From an uncultured Dehalococcoidia bacterium (GTDB lineage: Bacteria > Chloroflexota > Dehalococcoidia > Lucifugimonadales > Lucifugimonadaceae): 64,000 nt of DNA. The position numbers were made by a program, and so were the translations under genes. The stretch's first letter is position 1; the number at the start of each line of letters is the position of its first letter. The notes below the pieces were generated by a model, which made no database searches, was not told where the DNA came from, and worked only from the letters and a program-made list of their open reading frames with translations. This document shows, in pieces, positions 60,432 through 64,000 of this stretch. The stretch is taken from positions 620,001-684,000 of the forward strand of contig OX638325.1 in NCBI GenBank assembly GCA_951812795.1. Reading direction: 5' to 3'.

Positions 60432-62430
60432 TTATGGCACATCTTGACGTTGATACCCGAGCTCCTGCCAACTCGCCACCCCGTCTCCGTCGAAATCTAC
60501 TTGCAGAACCGGATACTGACCAACCGTGCCGAAATCCCAAAAATCATCACGCTCCGTCGACGGGTCGAAATCGCCGTCAAGATTGTCCACATCCAAATTC
60601 CATCCGCTGTAGGTACCGGAGTAGCTGGTAGGCCTTTGCATCTGCTCCGTGGTCGCGTCTCTGGCTCCAGAAACAGCGCCCAGACTGAGGCCTTGTTGTT
60701 GCATCTTGCTGTTAGTGTTCCAGTAACTATCGATGACTCTTGCTCCCCGGTAATTGCCGCCAACCAAACCGACAAGCCCATCACTGATCTCACCACTTTC
60801 TGTCAATTTGCCGACGGAGTAGCTGGTCACTATCGCGCTACCCTCACGGTTGACTCCCACTATCCCACCAACTTGGTGACCTCCTGACACATCGCCAGCC
60901 GCATACTAAGCGACGATTGACCCGTCATTCGCTCCTACTAGACCGCCTACACGTCCACTACCTATCACTTGGGCATCGCTGTAACTGATCGCTGTAACTG
61001 CTGGTGATTGAACCCCCATTTTCTCCCGCCAACCCGCCCGCGTGGTATCCCACCACCCCGTCTGCTTGCAGGGTGTTTTCATCGCCATCGCCCTTGCCAG
61101 ATACTGTTCCTGCAGAATAACTCCCAACAATCTGACCATCACTGCGGCCGACCAAACCACCCAATTATTGCCATCCTGTCACGGTACCGGCGAAGTGACT
61201 CACGACAATAACTCCAGAGGTTCCGCTATACCCTAGCAACCCACCGACTTTTGAATCTCCTGTAACCTCGCCGGTCGCAGAACTGCCCGAAACTCGTCCA
61301 TCGCTCACTCCCACCAGACCTCCGATTTCATTTGCTCCCGACACCGACACATCCGCGGAGCTATCCACAATCTCTCCGAGAATGATACCGGCCAAACCGC
61401 CGACCTCTGAATTCCCCGACACGTTGCCGCTAACGTAGACACCGTCGATTCTCCCGCTATTCGAACCGACCAATCCCCCAACTGCAACTACCCCCAACAA
61501 TTGCACATCGAGCAATCGCACATTGCTAATCTCGCTTTCATCTGTCGTTCGACCGAACAAACCCGTAGAGTCCGTTGCGTTGAGACCAATGGGATCCGTA
61601 TTGGTGTCACCAGGGCGACTGATGTACAAGTTGCTGATCGTGTAACCATTGCCATTGAATTTCGCGCTGAATTTCCGGTCTCCGAGACCGATGGGCAGCC
61701 AACCCACACCATCTGTCCATTTACTATTCACCGTTCCGGAAGCATAGCTATTAAGATCCCTGAAGTCCAGATCTCTCATCAATTCATAGCCCTCACATAT
61801 GCCGTCAGGACAGCCCATCCCAAACGCAGGCCAGGGAAACGCGGATCGATGATGCTTAACTCTCGACAGGTTTTTCGGCATCCCCGTGCCGACCGGATCG
61901 TGCTGTACAGCATTCAGTTGCTCTAGATACCTGATCTCGATCTGACCGTCGTCATCAACGTCATAGTCGATCATGGGTGTCGGCGTGGGGGTAAGCGTCG
62001 GAGTGGGAGTGAACGTGGGTGTGGCCGTCGGGGTCGGTGTATGCGTTGCCGTGGCGGTATGAATCGGCGTGAACGTGGCCGTCGGCGTCGGAGTTGGTGT
62101 CAACGTAGGCGTGGCGGTCGGTGTCGGCGTACGTGTAGCCGTGGCGGTATGAGTTGGCGTGAACGTGGCCGTCGATGTGGGAGTATTGGTCGATGTCGGG
62201 GTGAACGTAGGTGTGGCGGTCGGCGTAGCCGTAGGGGCCAGAGTCGCGGTCGGAGCGACAGTCGGACTTGGTTCCGGTGTCGGCGTCGGAGGAACGGTGG
62301 GCGAAGCAGTCGCCGTTGCGGTTACGGTAACCGCAGGTGTAGGGTCATCCGAAGTGCAAGCCGAAACAAAAGCCGCCGTCACGCTGGCAAGGACAGTCAT
62401 CGCATACCGCTTGACGATTAGAAGCGTCAA
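60432..62430 (-). pseudogene. GLUG-repeat lipoprotein pseudogene (copy C)
   Basis: Same architecture as copies A and B (lipobox VSAC, TPT stalk, [24 protein letters not shown] units), but the frame is broken three times. There is an in-frame TAA at 61165-61167 after TVTGWQ, a 13-bp tandem duplication (60975-61000) that shifts the frame within SSYSDAQV, and a TAG at 60906-60908 before YAAGDVSG. The last part is open to 60432. Translated alone the front part gives a 421-residue protein with half its repeats. ATG 62400 is the start by analogy with copy A; the frame extends to 62430. Confidence 0.85.
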
Positions 62431-62583
62431 GACAATCAGTTCATCCTAGAGCACTGACCTTAGTCGCGTCGATATATCGCGGTTCAATCCCACCGCGCGC
62501 TAGACTCGAACCCGCGCGGTCAACCACTGTCACTGGTCGCGTATCCTTATCTCACGCTTCTACTCCCTTAACCAAGCCAAGCA

Positions 62584-63840
62584 TTGATCCTCCTGTCCAT
62601 AGCCGCGAGGCCGATCCACGCCACCCGGCGCATCTACCGCGGCTACGTCGTCGCCCTTCTCGTGTTCCTCTCTACCGGACTGTCGATCGGCATGACGCAA
62701 TACGCGTTCGGCGAGTTCGCGGGGCCGCTGCAAGCTCGCTACGGCTGGAACCAAACCGAACTCAATCTCTCCCTCACCTTCGCCTTCATTTCAGGAATCC
62801 TCGCTCCTGTCATCGGATATTGGACCGATCGCTTCGGCGTGCGACCCGTCATGTTCGTATCCCTCGTCTTAATCGCCACCGGCTTTACGCTCCGACCGTT
62901 CATCACCGAACTCTGGCACTGGTACACCCTCTCCGCACTCGTCTACGCCGGCTTCCCCGGCGCAACCGTCCTTCCCGCAGGCAAGATGGTCGGACTCTGG
63001 TTCCCGAACTCGATGGGACGCATGACCGGCGTCGTGGTTTCTGGCAACAACTTCGGCGGCATGACCATGCCTCCACTCGCCGCGACCATCATCGCTCTGT
63101 TCAATTGGGAATTGGCGTACATAACCTTCGCCGTCATCATGGTCGGCCTCGCCATTGCCGTTATGATCTTCATGCGCGAGAAACCCCGTGACGTCGAAGT
63201 AGAGATGCGCCGGACCCACCGCCCGCGGCCGTCTACGAGCGCCGCCGCGGCCCGCGCCGGCATGTCCGTGAAACAAGCCGTCAAGACATGGGCTTTTTGG
63301 CTCACTCTCGTCGGACTCGTAGCGGCAACTTTCACCTACCAAGGCGTATTGACTCAGCTCCGACAACACTTTGGCGAGAACGGTTTTGCTCCAGCGGCAG
63401 CCACATCGGCAGTGACCTTCATCGCCACGATGGGAATCGTATCCAAGCTTGCCTTTGGACGCGCCAGCGAACGCTTCAGCGCCCGGAAGATGACTGTCTT
63501 GAGCACCGCATTCCAAGCCGTTGGCGTCGGGTTGATGATCCTCCCATTCGGCGGCATCCCGCTCATCGTCGTCGGGGTCTTCGTCTACAGTCTCGGATTC
63601 GGAGGGTTAGGGGCGTTGATTGTTTTGGTGGTTCAGCAGACGTTCGGGTTGAGGGAGTACGCGAGTTTGATGGGCTTGTATCAGTTTGCGCAAATTGTTT
63701 CGATTGCTGGCGGGCCGGTGCTGGCGGGGCGAGTGCACGACGACACCCAGAGTTTCGACTTGGCGTTTGCGACTATTGTCGGAATTTTTGTATTTGGAAT
63801 GATTACGCTCTGGTTGGCGCGTCAGCCGAAGTGGGAGTAG
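62584..63840 (+). CDS. MFS transporter (monocarboxylate/OFA-like), intact
   Basis: 418 residues, twelve helices, starting at TTG 62584. Family features are FGEFAGPLQARYGWNQTELN in helix 1-2, GYWTDRFGVRPVMF (motif A-like loop), the long central loop EKPRDVEVEMRRTHRPRP, and FGRASERFSARKMT in the second half. The MCT/OFA group moves short organic acids by proton symport or exchange. It is divergent from GLUG copy C by about 150 bp. A truncated, frameshifted copy lies at 51090-51470. Organic-acid uptake or export fits beside acid-sugar catabolic genes but is unproven. Confidence 0.87.
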   Translation: MILLSIAARPIHATRRIYRGYVVALLVFLSTGLSIGMTQYAFGEFAGPLQARYGWNQTELNLSLTFAFISGILAPVIGYWTDRFGVRPVMFVSLVLIATGFTLRPFITELWHWYTLSALVYAGFPGATVLPAGKMVGLWFPNSMGRMTGVVVSGNNFGGMTMPPLAATIIALFNWELAYITFAVIMVGLAIAVMIFMREKPRDVEVEMRRTHRPRPSTSAAAARAGMSVKQAVKTWAFWLTLVGLVAATFTYQGVLTQLRQHFGENGFAPAAATSAVTFIATMGIVSKLAFGRASERFSARKMTVLSTAFQAVGVGLMILPFGGIPLIVVGVFVYSLGFGGLGALIVLVVQQTFGLREYASLMGLYQFAQIVSIAGGPVLAGRVHDDTQSFDLAFATIVGIFVFGMITLWLARQPKWE

Positions 63841-63841
63841 A

Positions 63842-64000
63842 TCATCGGTCAATCATGGCTGAATAAAGATCGGCCTGTCTATCGATCGCTGCGCGGTAGG
63901 TCTTTCGGAACTCTTCCCGCGGGTAGTAGACGTTGGCGATTTCCGGCATCAAGTCGGCTAGACTTTTCCATTCACCGATGGCATTGAGCGCCAAAATCGC
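63842..64000 (-). CDS. Partial protein, C-terminal 52 residues only
   Basis: The window ends inside a minus-strand frame ending at TGA 63842. The visible part (ALNAIGEWKSLADLMPEIAN, YYPREEFRKTYRAAID, QADLYSAMIDR) is helical and protein-like, converging on the MFS gene with a one-base gap. No family can be named from this fragment. Confidence 0.6.
   Translation of the reverse strand, partial: AILALNAIGEWKSLADLMPEIANVYYPREEFRKTYRAAIDRQADLYSAMIDR

Overview
The window looks like one contig from a Chloroflexota bacterium, most likely in or near Dehalococcoidia/SAR202. This assignment is an inference. It rests on a futalosine-type menaquinone pathway, a tmRNA whose tag ends in GEREVALAAA (close to the GERELVLAG tag I recall for Dehalococcoides), several enolase-superfamily dehydratases with many paralogous oxidoreductases and transporters, and secreted lipoproteins on Thr-Pro stalks. 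No rRNA, tRNA, CRISPR array or phage was recognised.

Region 1 (1-16 kb) is a catabolic island for sugar-like or sugar-acid-like substrates. It holds two enolase-superfamily dehydratases, an amidohydrolase, an aldo/keto reductase, two DUF4432 epimerase-like proteins, two near-identical-architecture zinc alcohol dehydrogenases, a cytochrome c lipoprotein, a large PHP/CehA-type metallohydrolase and a DMT transporter. Palindromic repeat units (147-226, 386-475, 2823-2912) are scattered through it. A 378-bp element (13310-13687) has the same termini but carries a small GIY-YIG nuclease gene, now broken by an amber codon.

Region 2 (16-42 kb) is mostly housekeeping. It contains a YgjP-like metallopeptidase, ssrA (tmRNA, minus strand 16739-17089), tandem methyltransferases, a rhomboid protease, the operon mqnE-mqnA-mqnC-GNAT-mqnD, and mutL-ubiA-ubiX-ubiD, whose last three genes fit the late prenylation and decarboxylation steps of the same menaquinone route. 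Between them lies a pyridoxal histidine decarboxylase with a two-ACT-domain protein. Three MFS exporters, a threonine-dehydratase-like enzyme, pyrD and a ribokinase follow.

Region 3 (42-47.9 kb) has three NHL beta-propeller paralogues, small membrane or hypothetical proteins, a DinB-like protein and a PIN toxin whose antitoxin gene is frameshifted in an A7 run.

Region 4 (47.9-64 kb) is a fluid surface-protein region. A module of HpcH/HpaI aldolase, GLUG-repeat lipoprotein and divergent MFS transporter appears in three incomplete copies. Copy A (47.9-51.5 kb) has a frameshifted aldolase and a truncated MFS gene. Copy B (57.3-60.3 kb) has an intact aldolase and GLUG gene but no MFS gene. Copy C (60.4-63.8 kb) has a GLUG pseudogene and an intact MFS gene. 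Between A and B lie a protein with three 309-bp repeats joined at its 5' end to the MFS remnant, a frameshifted metzincin-like tail, a Thr-Pro-stalk lipoprotein and a decayed fibronectin-type fragment. Enolase-family dehydratases plus HpcH/HpaI aldolases suggest acid-sugar dehydration followed by retro-aldol cleavage, but no substrate can be read from sequence.
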